Source: a bacterium
Lineage (GTDB): Bacteria; Planctomycetota; UBA1135; UBA2386
Assembly (NCBI GenBank): GCA_030432695.1
Contig: JAUILN010000005.1
Coordinates: forward strand, 1-64,000
DNA: 64,000 nucleotides
Direction of reading: 5' to 3'
Position 1 is the stretch's first letter, and every line of letters begins with the position of its first letter. A program made the translations under genes and the position numbers. The notes beneath the pieces are model-generated. The model searched no databases and was not told the origin of the DNA. It saw only the letters and a list, made by a program, of their open reading frames with translations. This document shows positions 17,032 to 24,853 of the stretch, piece by piece.

Positions 17032-17511
17032 TCATCCATGCCGACCGCCGTGCAATCGCAGGCACTGCAGATGCCGACCAAGAGGGATCCAGCGAGCGCG
17101 CCGAAACAGGAGAGCGATCTTGGGAACGGTCTCCGCGAGACCCGGGGCCGAGGCCGCGATCTCCGCGATGTGCAGGGGGTGCTCCGGTCGCAGCTTGCGC
17201 CAGTACGGGCCTCGGTAGCCCCCCCACACATAGACGTGGAAGCCGCGCATCGCGAGTTCGCGAGACAACGGATCCTTCGCCGTCCTGCTCCACCACGGCC
17301 GGTATCCGCCCGTGACGGGCAGGGCACATGCGAGGCTCTCGAGCCGGGCGTCGTCGGCTTCCACCGCGGCGCGCCCGCGGACCAGGATCGAGCGCGGGAT
17401 GTCTCCGAATCCGCTGGTCTGGCATAGCGCGACGTGACCCTCCTGGTCCTGCAGGAGCCAGTCGAACTCGGCACCCATCAGTTCCTCACGGGTCTGCTCG
17501 GCAAGGTCCAT
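17032..17511 (-). CDS. Hypothetical protein, possible SMI1/immunity-like fold
   Basis: The start is ATG 17511 (MDLAEQTREELMGAEFDWLL); the much longer frame upstream runs antisense-like through the EamA gene and is not credible. The 159-residue product begins with a segment seen in small uncharacterised cytoplasmic proteins (EFDWLLQDQEGHVALCQTSG, FGDIPRSILV), then GGYRPWWSRTAKDPLSRELA and FHVYVWGGYRGPYWRKLRP, ending in a hydrophobic, Cys-containing tail. The opening resembles the 'D-xDGHVA' start of some immunity-type proteins, but that is a weak guess. It follows the EamA transporter with a 116-base gap. Confidence 0.55.
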   Translation of the reverse strand: MDLAEQTREELMGAEFDWLLQDQEGHVALCQTSGFGDIPRSILVRGRAAVEADDARLESLACALPVTGGYRPWWSRTAKDPLSRELAMRGFHVYVWGGYRGPYWRKLRPEHPLHIAEIAASAPGLAETVPKIALLFRRARWIPLGRHLQCLRLHGGRHG

Positions 17512-17627
17512 ACGCTGCGCACGGCGACTCCATTCCGGACGAGGCGACACAGGATCGAAGCGGCTCCGCCGAGGAGCCACAACCCCGTCGGGCGTGTTCA
17601 GCCGGCTCCTCGCGACCAGGCATCCGG

Positions 17628-18488
17628 TCAGCCGGCACGATCTCGCGCGGGCGCAGAGATCGCCAACGCCACGCCGCCGAGAACCAGCACGGCCGCCAGG
17701 ACGAATCTCCCCCCAGGCCATTCGTCCAGGAGCAGGGCGCCGCCGCCCGCGGCGAGCAGGGGAACCGTCAGCTGGACCAGACCCGCGCTCGTTGCGCTGT
17801 GCCCCCGAAGGGCCGCATACCAGAGCACGTAGCCGAGCGCCGAGGCCACGGCACCCGAAGCGACGGCCAGCCACACTCCCTCGGCATCACTCGCCTGGGT
17901 CGCCCCTGACCCCAACCAGATCGCCACCGCGACCGGTGCGCAGAGCGCGAAGTTGCGTGCCGTCGCCGCCCGCGGATCCGCTGCGCCCCGGCCGAGCAGC
18001 GAGTACACACCCCACGCAATTCCCGCGGCGGCCATCAACAGCGCTCCCAGCGGATCGGGCGCCGAGACCCCGGGGGCCACTTGGACCACAACTCCGCCGA
18101 GGGCGGCGACGAAGCCGATGACCCGCCATACCGTCCAGCGGTCCCCGCGTAGCAGTCCCGCGCCCAGCATCGTCACCTGGACGGCACCGAACAGCAGCAA
18201 CGCACCCGTCCCGGTCGCGAGGGTGCGGTAGGCCAGCGAGAACGCCAACGCATAGACGCCGAGGGCGGTGGCGGCGCGCCAGTCCCACGAGACCCGCACC
18301 GCCACGATCGCCCGCGGCCGGATCCACACCGATAGCAAGAGAGCCCCGCTTCCGAGTCGGATGGCCGTGAACAGCAGGGGGTCGAGGCCGTGGTCGGCGA
18401 GGGCGGCACGACACAGCAGCGAGTTGCCGGCAAAGGCGAGGAGCGCCAGACAGGTCGTCGCCACCGTGCGCATCGCCTGCTGGCTCAT
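17628..18488 (-). CDS. EamA/DMT-family transporter
   Basis: 286 residues with about ten hydrophobic helices in the two-fold EamA repeat: first half from TCLALLAFAGNSLLCRAAL, second half from DPLGALLMAAAGIAWGVYSL to LVQLTVPLLAAGGGALLLDE and a closing helix FVLAAVLVLGGVALAI. The position of the TVPLLAAGGGALLLDE segment is the usual conserved end of the second repeat. Members export amino acids, nucleosides or other metabolites; substrate unknown. It sits 42 bases behind the TPR lipoprotein on the same strand and may share its transcript. Confidence 0.9.
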   Translation of the reverse strand: MSQQAMRTVATTCLALLAFAGNSLLCRAALADHGLDPLLFTAIRLGSGALLLSVWIRPRAIVAVRVSWDWRAATALGVYALAFSLAYRTLATGTGALLLFGAVQVTMLGAGLLRGDRWTVWRVIGFVAALGGVVVQVAPGVSAPDPLGALLMAAAGIAWGVYSLLGRGAADPRAATARNFALCAPVAVAIWLGSGATQASDAEGVWLAVASGAVASALGYVLWYAALRGHSATSAGLVQLTVPLLAAGGGALLLDEWPGGRFVLAAVLVLGGVALAISAPARDRAG

Positions 18489-18530
18489 GCGTCGCCACCA
18501 CCCCGAACGTAGCCTGATGGATCGCTCGGT

Positions 18531-20141
18531 TCAGCGCCCGCGTGCAGCCGCTTCGATCTGCTCGAGGAAGTCCTGGACGTTCTGGGTGCTCTGGATCACC
18601 TGGGCGCGCTCGAGCAGCGGCAGGGCTTCCGCATAGCGCTGCTGGCGGGCGAGGACCTGAGCCCGGCCCAGCTTGGCGCTGCGCTCGAACTCGGGGATCT
18701 CCTCGGCCTGCTTGAAGTAGAACTCGGCCTGGTCCGCGTCGCCCTGGCGATAGTAGTGGTCGCCGAGGAGGATCAGCGCGTCGCCATCCCGAGGGTCGAG
18801 CGCAATGATCTCTTCCAGCACCGAGATCTTGACGTCATTGTCACCCCGCGCGGCCGCCAGTCGCGACTGCAGCCGCAGCAGATCCTTCCTCTGGTCGTCC
18901 GCGAGGCCCTCCGCGGCGAACTCCTGGATCGCGGCGATCAGGTCGCCTGCCTCACGATTGGCGGCGTTCCCGGCCAGGAAGTTGGCCGCGAGCACCAGCG
19001 GACCGACGTTCATCGAGGGGTCCAGTCGAAGTGCTCGCCGGTAGGCATCGACGGCGAGTTCGTACAGACCCGAGTTCGAGTAGAGCGCACCGAGATTGGT
19101 CAGGCTCGATGCGGTCGACCCACCGAGCTGATCGACCATCTCGAAGTTCTCGGCGGCGCGCAGGGGCTCTTTCATGCGCGCATAGGCCTGACCCTGCGCC
19201 ATCCAGAAGTCGACGTTGTCGGGATCGCCTTCGAGCAGCTGTCCGAACAGCGCGACCGCGTCGGCGAACTTGCCCTGGAAGCCGAAGCTCTCGGCGAGGC
19301 CGTACTTCCAGTCGATGGTCTCCGGCTCCATCAGGATCGCCAGGCGGAACGCCGACTCCGCCGCGAGGTAGTCGCCGAGCGCAGCGTGGCAGGCGCCGAG
19401 GAGGCCGTAGAGCGAGCCATCTGCGCCCCCCTTCTCGATCACCTGCTGGAACGACTCACGGGCCTTGGCGAACTCCTGATCGCGGAACTGCATCTGGCCG
19501 AGACGGGCCCAGGCGCGCCGGAAGGACGGCGACTTGCGGACCGCGGCCTCGAACGAGGCCCGCGCGGGATCGAGTTCCTCGAACTGCAGGTGGATCACGC
19601 CGACCCAGAAGTACAGCACCGCACTCGAGCTGTCGTCGAGTTCGCTCCGGAGGATGCGGAGCGCCTCCCGCGCCGACTTCTCGGCCCGCGCCTCGTCCTC
19701 CTCGGCGAGCAGCTCGAACACCTCGAGCAACAGCTCCTGTTCGTCGGCGGTGACGGTGGGCTCGATGTCGCTCGTCGAGATCAGGCTGAGCGCAAGCTTC
19801 CGGCGGTAGTCGGGCGAGTTCCAGATCTCCAGGGCTTCCGCGAACCGCCGCGCCCGTGCCGGTCGATCCTGAGGGGCCGTCTCCTGCCGGACGGCCTGAT
19901 CGCCTGTCGTGCCCATACCGGTAGGACGCCGGATGCCGCTCGCTTCGACGACCTCGCCGTCGCGGAGGTCCTCGGCCGACGTCTCCGATGAAGTGCCGCG
20001 GTCCGCGACCAGACGCTCGGGAGACGCCTCCGCACCGCCCTCCGTGGACCCGGCGGCCGACGATTCGCGCGTCCCGTCGGTCGCGGCACAGCCGGCCAGA
20101 CAGCTCAGCAGGACCGCCTTACCGAGGATTCGCATACTCAT
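18531..20141 (-). CDS. TPR lipoprotein closing the TonB cluster
   Basis: I start at ATG 20141 (MSMRILGKAVLLSCLAGC), which places a lipobox LAGC at residues 15-18; the longer frame would bury it. After a Ser/Glu-rich linker (to ~residue 110) the rest is a tetratricopeptide solenoid, e.g. AVLYFWVGVIHLQFEELDPA, FRRAWARLGQMQFRDQEFAK, DGSLYGLLGACHAALGDYLA and later LYELAVDAYRRALRLDP. About 536 residues. TPR lipoproteins are the regular last gene of TonB2/TtpC-type clusters, where they are thought to assist the energy-transduction complex or a receptor in the periplasm. It is 66 bases downstream of tonB. Confidence 0.88.
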   Translation of the reverse strand: MSMRILGKAVLLSCLAGCAATDGTRESSAAGSTEGGAEASPERLVADRGTSSETSAEDLRDGEVVEASGIRRPTGMGTTGDQAVRQETAPQDRPARARRFAEALEIWNSPDYRRKLALSLISTSDIEPTVTADEQELLLEVFELLAEEDEARAEKSAREALRILRSELDDSSSAVLYFWVGVIHLQFEELDPARASFEAAVRKSPSFRRAWARLGQMQFRDQEFAKARESFQQVIEKGGADGSLYGLLGACHAALGDYLAAESAFRLAILMEPETIDWKYGLAESFGFQGKFADAVALFGQLLEGDPDNVDFWMAQGQAYARMKEPLRAAENFEMVDQLGGSTASSLTNLGALYSNSGLYELAVDAYRRALRLDPSMNVGPLVLAANFLAGNAANREAGDLIAAIQEFAAEGLADDQRKDLLRLQSRLAAARGDNDVKISVLEEIIALDPRDGDALILLGDHYYRQGDADQAEFYFKQAEEIPEFERSAKLGRAQVLARQQRYAEALPLLERAQVIQSTQNVQDFLEQIEAAARGR

Positions 20142-20207
20142 GATGGGTTCCAATGGGATTGCTCTGCAGTTGCGGCACGGCATCGCTCGACCGGCCCGAC
20201 GACGGAC

Positions 20208-20879
20208 TCACGACTTCGGGAAGGTGATCGGCACCCGCATCCGGAAGCTCACCGGCTTGCCGTCCTTCTTGCCCGGTTCGAACTTCCACTTCTTGATGGC
20301 TGCCAGCGCCGGGCGCTCGAACACCGGATCGGTGGAACTCTGCACGACAGGGTCCTGCACCCGACCCCGCTCGTCGACACGGAACAGGATGTAGACGGTG
20401 CCCGGAGTCTTCTTCTTGGCGCGCGCGCTCAGCACCGGATTGGCCTGGTAGACGGCGCGCGGCTTCTGGTCGAGATCGCGGAACGAGATGGGCTCGTCGT
20501 CGCCACCGTCGCCGGATCCGAGAGAACTGAGACGCCGCGCGAAGCCGGCGCCGGTCCCGAAGCCGGTGCCGAATCCATCGCTGAGGGCGAGATTCAGCTC
20601 GTTGAGGTCCAGAGGGGCGTCGTCTTGGCTCAGTTCGAGCTGCTTCTCCTCTTCCTCGGGCTCGTCCTCTGGCTCCTCTTCGGGAGGCGGCGGCGGTGGC
20701 GGCTCCTGCACGCCGGGGGCGGGCAGGTTGAGGGTTTCCTTCTGTTCGCCGCGGTCCTGGATCGCCTGGAGGATCGGCAGGACCAGGAAGAACAGCAGGG
20801 TCAGCCCGATCGCACCGGCCACGACACCGAGGACGTGACCGACCTTGCGCAGGGCGCGACGGATGGTGCGTTTCTGCAT
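20208..20879 (-). CDS. tonB: TonB energy-transducing protein
   Basis: 223 residues: an N-terminal inner-membrane anchor (VLGVVAGAIGLTLLFFLVLP, residues ~17-36), a Pro-rich then acidic periplasmic spacer (PPPPPPP followed by Glu/Asp repeats, residues ~59-80), and a C-terminal TonB domain with GTVYILFRVDERGRVQDP, VFERPALAAIKKWKFEPGKK and the closing RVPITF. It transfers proton-motive force from ExbB/ExbD to the outer-membrane receptor. The anchor is preceded by a basic stretch (KRTIRRALRK). The spacer is short, as in TonB2-type proteins. It is 52 bases after exbD in the same operon. Confidence 0.93.
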   Translation of the reverse strand: MQKRTIRRALRKVGHVLGVVAGAIGLTLLFFLVLPILQAIQDRGEQKETLNLPAPGVQEPPPPPPPEEEPEDEPEEEEKQLELSQDDAPLDLNELNLALSDGFGTGFGTGAGFARRLSSLGSGDGGDDEPISFRDLDQKPRAVYQANPVLSARAKKKTPGTVYILFRVDERGRVQDPVVQSSTDPVFERPALAAIKKWKFEPGKKDGKPVSFRMRVPITFPKS

Positions 20880-20931
20880 GATGGGCTCGGGCGTCAGGAG
20901 CGGGAAGAATGGCGGAAGGAGTCGGAGAGGA

Positions 20932-21348
20932 TCAGCTCCCGCCCTTCAGAGTCGACATGCTGACCTTCTTCGCGCCGGCGAGGTTCACCTCGTCGAGTAC
21001 GCGCATGAAGGCCCCGGCCTTGGAATCCATGTCGGTCTGAAGGATCACCGGTGTCGTTGAGTCCTTGAGGAGCGCACGCTTCACGAGCGGCCGTACTCCG
21101 GCGACACCGATCTCGCTGCCCCCGGCGAAGACCTGCCCCGTATCGGTGATCGCAATCAACAGACTGGTCTTCTCCAGGTTGCTCGCCGACGCGGCGAGGG
21201 GCTTGTTCACCTCGACGCCGGTCTCCTCCACGAACACCGTCGTGACGATGAAGAAGATCAGCAGGATGAACACACAATCGATCAGCGGCGACATGTCGAT
21301 GCCGGTGTCACTGCTGTCATCCGCTACGGACTCGGAGAATCGTCCCAT
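20932..21348 (-). CDS. exbD: ExbD/TolR biopolymer transport protein
   Basis: 138 residues from ATG 21348 (MGRFSESVADDSSDTGIDMS). The signature is intact: DMSPLIDCVFILLIFFIVTT, with the membrane Asp (D24) that carries protons in ExbD. The periplasmic domain follows (VEVNKPLAASASNLEKTSLL, ending DEVNLAGAKKVSMSTL). The longer frame to 21570 is antisense to exbB and not used. It partners with the ExbB at 21413-22264, from which it is separated by 64 bases. Confidence 0.93.
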   Translation of the reverse strand: MGRFSESVADDSSDTGIDMSPLIDCVFILLIFFIVTTVFVEETGVEVNKPLAASASNLEKTSLLIAITDTGQVFAGGSEIGVAGVRPLVKRALLKDSTTPVILQTDMDSKAGAFMRVLDEVNLAGAKKVSMSTLKGGS

Positions 21349-21412
21349 CGTGTCAGGTCCTCGAAGTGGTCTGTTCCTGGGTCCGGATGCCGACGCCGCC
21401 GACCCCGTAGCC

Positions 21413-22264
21413 TCAAAGCTCGATCGCGAAGTCCTCGTCGGTGAGGAAGCCCTGATTGCCCTTCGCCGGCCCGGAGGTCGGGGACGACCCGCCCGACGTT
21501 CCCGATGCCACCAACGCACCGCGCAGCCGCTCGGCGATCTGTCGACGCGCCGCCGCCTCGGCCTGCTCATGCTCGGACTGCAGGCGTCGCCGGTGCAGGG
21601 TCTGCACGCATACCGTCTCGAGATGCGCCAGGAAGGCGCTGTACATCTCGTAGCGCCGCATCAGGACGTACTGGAAGAACACGCCAGGCAGCGCGATCAC
21701 CAGGCCGGTCATGGTCGTCACCAGGGCCTCGGAGATGCCTCGGGCAACCATGGTCATCGTCTTGTCGCCGCCGCCACCGGTAGCCAACGCCGTGAACGTA
21801 TTCAGCATCCCGGTCACGGTGCCGAGCAACCCCATCAACGGCGCCGCAGCGATGCAGATCCGCATCACTTTCAGGTCGCGATCGAAAGGCCCACTCTCGG
21901 TGGCACGGAGCTGCTTGAAGAAGCTCGCCGTGTCGTGGATCGAAGCACCGCCGGTGACGAAGTCGAGCATGCGACCGATCGGCCCGCGGCGTTCGCGCGG
22001 GTGATCGATCCAACGCCGCCAGGTGTGCTCCGGCACCGTGCCGAACTGCTTCTCGCGCAGATTGAGCAACACGTGGAATCCGAAGCCGAACATCAGCAGC
22101 GCGATCACCGCCAATGGATACATCGCCCAGCCGCCATCGACCCAGACCTTCCCCGCCTGCTCCCAGGTGGCTTCGGCCTGCGCGGCGACCCACGACAGCA
22201 CTCCGACCGGTGCCTGGGCATCGGCGAGGACTTCGGGCTGCTCGGGCTGTAGCACGATGCACAT
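21413..22264 (-). CDS. exbB: MotA/TolQ/ExbB proton-channel protein (ExbB)
   Basis: 283 residues with three membrane segments: MYPLAVIALLMFGFGFHVLL (~48-67), IAAAPLMGLLGTVTGMLNTF (~137-156) and TMTGLVIALPGVFFQYVLM (~183-201). The conserved ExbB core GLLGTVTGM and the downstream Gly/Pro-rich helix are intact. The N-terminal ~45 residues are periplasmic and the C-terminal ~70 are cytoplasmic coiled-coil and linker (HEQAEAAARRQIAERLRGAL). It forms the proton-driven motor with ExbD. It lies 29 bases downstream of the longer ExbB-type gene. Confidence 0.92.
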   Translation of the reverse strand: MCIVLQPEQPEVLADAQAPVGVLSWVAAQAEATWEQAGKVWVDGGWAMYPLAVIALLMFGFGFHVLLNLREKQFGTVPEHTWRRWIDHPRERRGPIGRMLDFVTGGASIHDTASFFKQLRATESGPFDRDLKVMRICIAAAPLMGLLGTVTGMLNTFTALATGGGGDKTMTMVARGISEALVTTMTGLVIALPGVFFQYVLMRRYEMYSAFLAHLETVCVQTLHRRRLQSEHEQAEAAARRQIAERLRGALVASGTSGGSSPTSGPAKGNQGFLTDEDFAIEL

Positions 22265-22293
22265 GCTCGACTCCGGAATGAATGCGGCTGCGC

Positions 22294-23880
22294 TCAGGTC
22301 CGTCCCGCGGTCGGCGCGGCGCCGCCTTCGGAAACCGGTCCCAACATGTCGCGCAGGATCTCACCGACCTGCTGACGCACCAACTGTGGATCAGGCTCGA
22401 CGGTCACCGGTCCTGCCCCTCCGCCGACCCGGGGAGCGGAGACCGTCTCGACGCCGCGGCCCTCGGGCGCCTTGCCGAGCTGGTTCATGAACGCGATTGC
22501 AGTCGTCTCCATGTCGCCCACCACGCCGCGCGCCTTACGGGACAGATAGGCATGCAAGAGCAACGACGGGATCGCGACGATCAGTCCGAACTTGGTCGTG
22601 ATCAGGGCCTCGGAGATGCCGCTCGAAAGCGTGCTGGCATCGCCGGAGCCGAACGCGGTGATCAGCTTGAAGGTGCTGATGATGCCGGTCACCGTGCCGA
22701 GAAGACCGAGCAGCGGCGCGGATGCCGCACAGATGGCGATGAACGGCAGGTAGCTCTGCAGCGACAGACGCGTGCGCAGCACGGTCTCGTACATCAGCTC
22801 CTCCACGTACGCCGCAGGCTGCCGCATGTTCTCGACACCCTTCTGCAGCATCTTGCCCACTGGCCCGTGCATGCGACTCACGCTGCCCATCGCGGCGTCC
22901 TGGTCCCGGCGCCCCACCTCAACCAGCAACTCGTCGACCTGCTTCCGGCTGGGATTGCGCAGGAAGGCCATCGACAGCCACTTCACCACCGCCAGCAAGA
23001 GTGCGATCGCCGCCATCCCGAACAGCGGGATCATCACGGCCCCACCCTTCTGGACGTGCTCCCAGAACGTCTCGTCGAGCGCGGCGATCTTGTGGGCATT
23101 GCCGAGCGTCGGATCGAGCGGCATCTCGGTGCCGGTCCCGGTCACGAATTGCGCAGCGGTGTCACGCAGGGCCGGCTCCTTGAACGGGATGACCGAAGGC
23201 TCCGACGAGCCGATGCGCTGTTCCGCGGTGCCGACCTCGGCGCCGGTTTCGGAGCGGAACACGGCGGTCGGGCCGACGAGCACGAACGTGCCCTCGGCCA
23301 GATAGCCCGACGAGTCCTTCGCGCGTCCCGGGAAGCGCGCGCCACCCAGGGCCTCGTCCAGCCGCTCCAGGGACAGCGACAGCACCTCGGCCTGTCGTTC
23401 GAACTTCTGGCGATCGGTGAGGTTGGTGTCCTGCGGCGCGAGGCGCCCGCTCTCGATCACCGTGTCGTGACGCTGCTTCTCCGCGATGTGGATCATCGCG
23501 GCAAAGTTCTGGATGTACTGATCGAACAGGCCCGAGAGATAGGTCCGCTCGCCCTCCCGCGCCTTGATGTCCTTCTCGAGGTTGGCCACCTCGAAGTCCC
23601 GCGCGGTGAGGTCGCGAGACTTCTCCTGGGACTCCTTGCGCAGAGCGGAAAGGGTGCCCTCCAACTCGCGCAGCTGCTTGTTCAGGGGGACCTGCTCGGC
23701 ACGGATCGACTCGCGCAGCGAGTTCAGCTCCGCGACCGAGGCCTCCAGCTGTGCCTGGACGTTGCCCGCTGCCTGGCTGAAGTCAGGACGGATCGCTGCG
23801 CCGCCGCCTTCCTGGCCCACGGTCTGGACAGCCAGGACCGAGAACACGGCGAGTGCGCCGAGGTACTTGGAGTGGATCAT
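22294..23880 (-). CDS. TtpC-like long ExbB protein with periplasmic coiled coil
   Basis: I start at ATG 23880, where a signal sequence begins (MIHSKYLGALAVFSVLAVQT). The 528-residue protein has a periplasmic coiled coil (residues ~35-110: LEASVAELNSLRESIRAEQV and following), a globular segment to ~265, then an ExbB domain with three helices (VMIPLFGMAAIALLLAVVKW at ~285; CAASAPLLGLLGTVTGIIST; FGLIVAIPSLLLHAYLS). This layout matches TtpC of Vibrio TonB2 systems, a third ExbB-family component essential for some TonB2-dependent uptake. It sits between the DUF3450 gene (14 bases upstream) and exbB (29 bases downstream), the canonical position. Confidence 0.9.
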   Translation of the reverse strand: MIHSKYLGALAVFSVLAVQTVGQEGGGAAIRPDFSQAAGNVQAQLEASVAELNSLRESIRAEQVPLNKQLRELEGTLSALRKESQEKSRDLTARDFEVANLEKDIKAREGERTYLSGLFDQYIQNFAAMIHIAEKQRHDTVIESGRLAPQDTNLTDRQKFERQAEVLSLSLERLDEALGGARFPGRAKDSSGYLAEGTFVLVGPTAVFRSETGAEVGTAEQRIGSSEPSVIPFKEPALRDTAAQFVTGTGTEMPLDPTLGNAHKIAALDETFWEHVQKGGAVMIPLFGMAAIALLLAVVKWLSMAFLRNPSRKQVDELLVEVGRRDQDAAMGSVSRMHGPVGKMLQKGVENMRQPAAYVEELMYETVLRTRLSLQSYLPFIAICAASAPLLGLLGTVTGIISTFKLITAFGSGDASTLSSGISEALITTKFGLIVAIPSLLLHAYLSRKARGVVGDMETTAIAFMNQLGKAPEGRGVETVSAPRVGGGAGPVTVEPDPQLVRQQVGEILRDMLGPVSEGGAAPTAGRT

Positions 23881-23894
23881 GATCGCCAACCTCC

Positions 23895-24779
23895 TCACTG
23901 CACCCGCATGGGGACGGTCACGAACTCGGCAGCCTTCTGGCCCCCAAGGATGTCGAGCAGCTGCCGCACCTGCGGTGCGATGTCGTCCTGCGGACGCCAC
24001 GTCCAGCCCTCGGGACCGCCGAAGCCGATGCCGGCGCTCTTCCCATCGTCGCTCAGGTAATAGGCCTGACCGACTCCGATGTAGATCGCGGTGACCTCGG
24101 CGCGCTTGCCCTCGGCCAGCGTCAGCGTCTCGGGGAAGTCGGCGACCTCGTTGTTGAACTTGTTGGCCATGTCGAGGATGCCGACGATGTTCTGGAAGCG
24201 CAGACCCAGGCCCAGCTCGGTGTTCTCCGGGTCTTCGGGGATGCGCTGCGTCAGGGTCTTGAGCTTCTCCTGCAGCGGATGCGGCAGCCTCGCGACGAGC
24301 TGACGGGTCTGCTGCTCGAGTGGCCCGATCTGTGATTCCAGGGAAGAAGACGCCTCCTTCAGCCGCTCCTTGTCGCGCTCCAGCTTGCTGCGCTGCTCCT
24401 CGAATCCGCTGATGCCCTCCTCGGCCTTGGCGATGCGCTCGCGGAGGTCGGCGATCTCGGTCTCGGTGACGTCGATCCGCGCCTGCAGGATCTCGCGCCC
24501 CTCGTCCCATTCAGCACGGAGCTTCGCGATGAGCCGCCGCTGCTCCATCCATTCCTCGAGGGCGGCGCGGGTGGCCGCGATGCGCTCCTCGGTGGAAGCG
24601 GACCTACCCTTCGGGTCCTGGACCGGATCCTGCTGCGCGCCGGAACCGGCGCGCGCGCCCACGCTCCGACCTTCGAAACCGGTCGCCGCGATCGACAATG
24701 CGGCGAGCAAGGCGCCGGCTGCGATCAGGGACCGGCGACGCTGCCGCGTCACGTGCTGGGGGTCTTGCATTCTGTCCAT
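23895..24779 (-). CDS. DUF3450 periplasmic coiled-coil protein
   Basis: 294 residues from ATG 24779. A basic N-terminus (RQRRRSLIAAGALLAALSIA) is the signal segment. Residues ~65-160 are a long coiled coil (IDVTETEIADLRERIAKAEE, KLERDKERLKEASSSLESQI), followed by the DUF3450 globular tail with PHPLQEKLKTLTQRIPEDPE, TAIYIGVGQAYYLSDDGKSA and PQVRQLLDILGGQ. DUF3450 genes almost always precede ttpC-exbB-exbD-tonB; the protein is thought to act with TtpC in the periplasm. The downstream TtpC-like gene starts 14 bases after this stop and the receptor ends 74 bases before this start. Confidence 0.9.
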   Translation of the reverse strand: MDRMQDPQHVTRQRRRSLIAAGALLAALSIAATGFEGRSVGARAGSGAQQDPVQDPKGRSASTEERIAATRAALEEWMEQRRLIAKLRAEWDEGREILQARIDVTETEIADLRERIAKAEEGISGFEEQRSKLERDKERLKEASSSLESQIGPLEQQTRQLVARLPHPLQEKLKTLTQRIPEDPENTELGLGLRFQNIVGILDMANKFNNEVADFPETLTLAEGKRAEVTAIYIGVGQAYYLSDDGKSAGIGFGGPEGWTWRPQDDIAPQVRQLLDILGGQKAAEFVTVPMRVQ

Positions 24780-24853
24780 GGTTCCCGACTCCGACGACTC
24801 GGAGAGTTGCGGAAGGATGTTGGGCCGGCGAGCCCGCACGGTGTCGAGGCCAC

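Noticed and set aside
17032..17874. A 280-codon version of the small hypothetical gene
   Set aside because: The extension before 17511 overlaps the EamA transporter on the same strand in another frame and is Arg/Gly-rich; only the 159-residue part reads as protein.
22282..24060. A plus-strand frame of about 590 codons
   Set aside because: Antisense to the TtpC-like and DUF3450 genes; no coherent domain or leader, and it lacks the amino-acid balance of real proteins.
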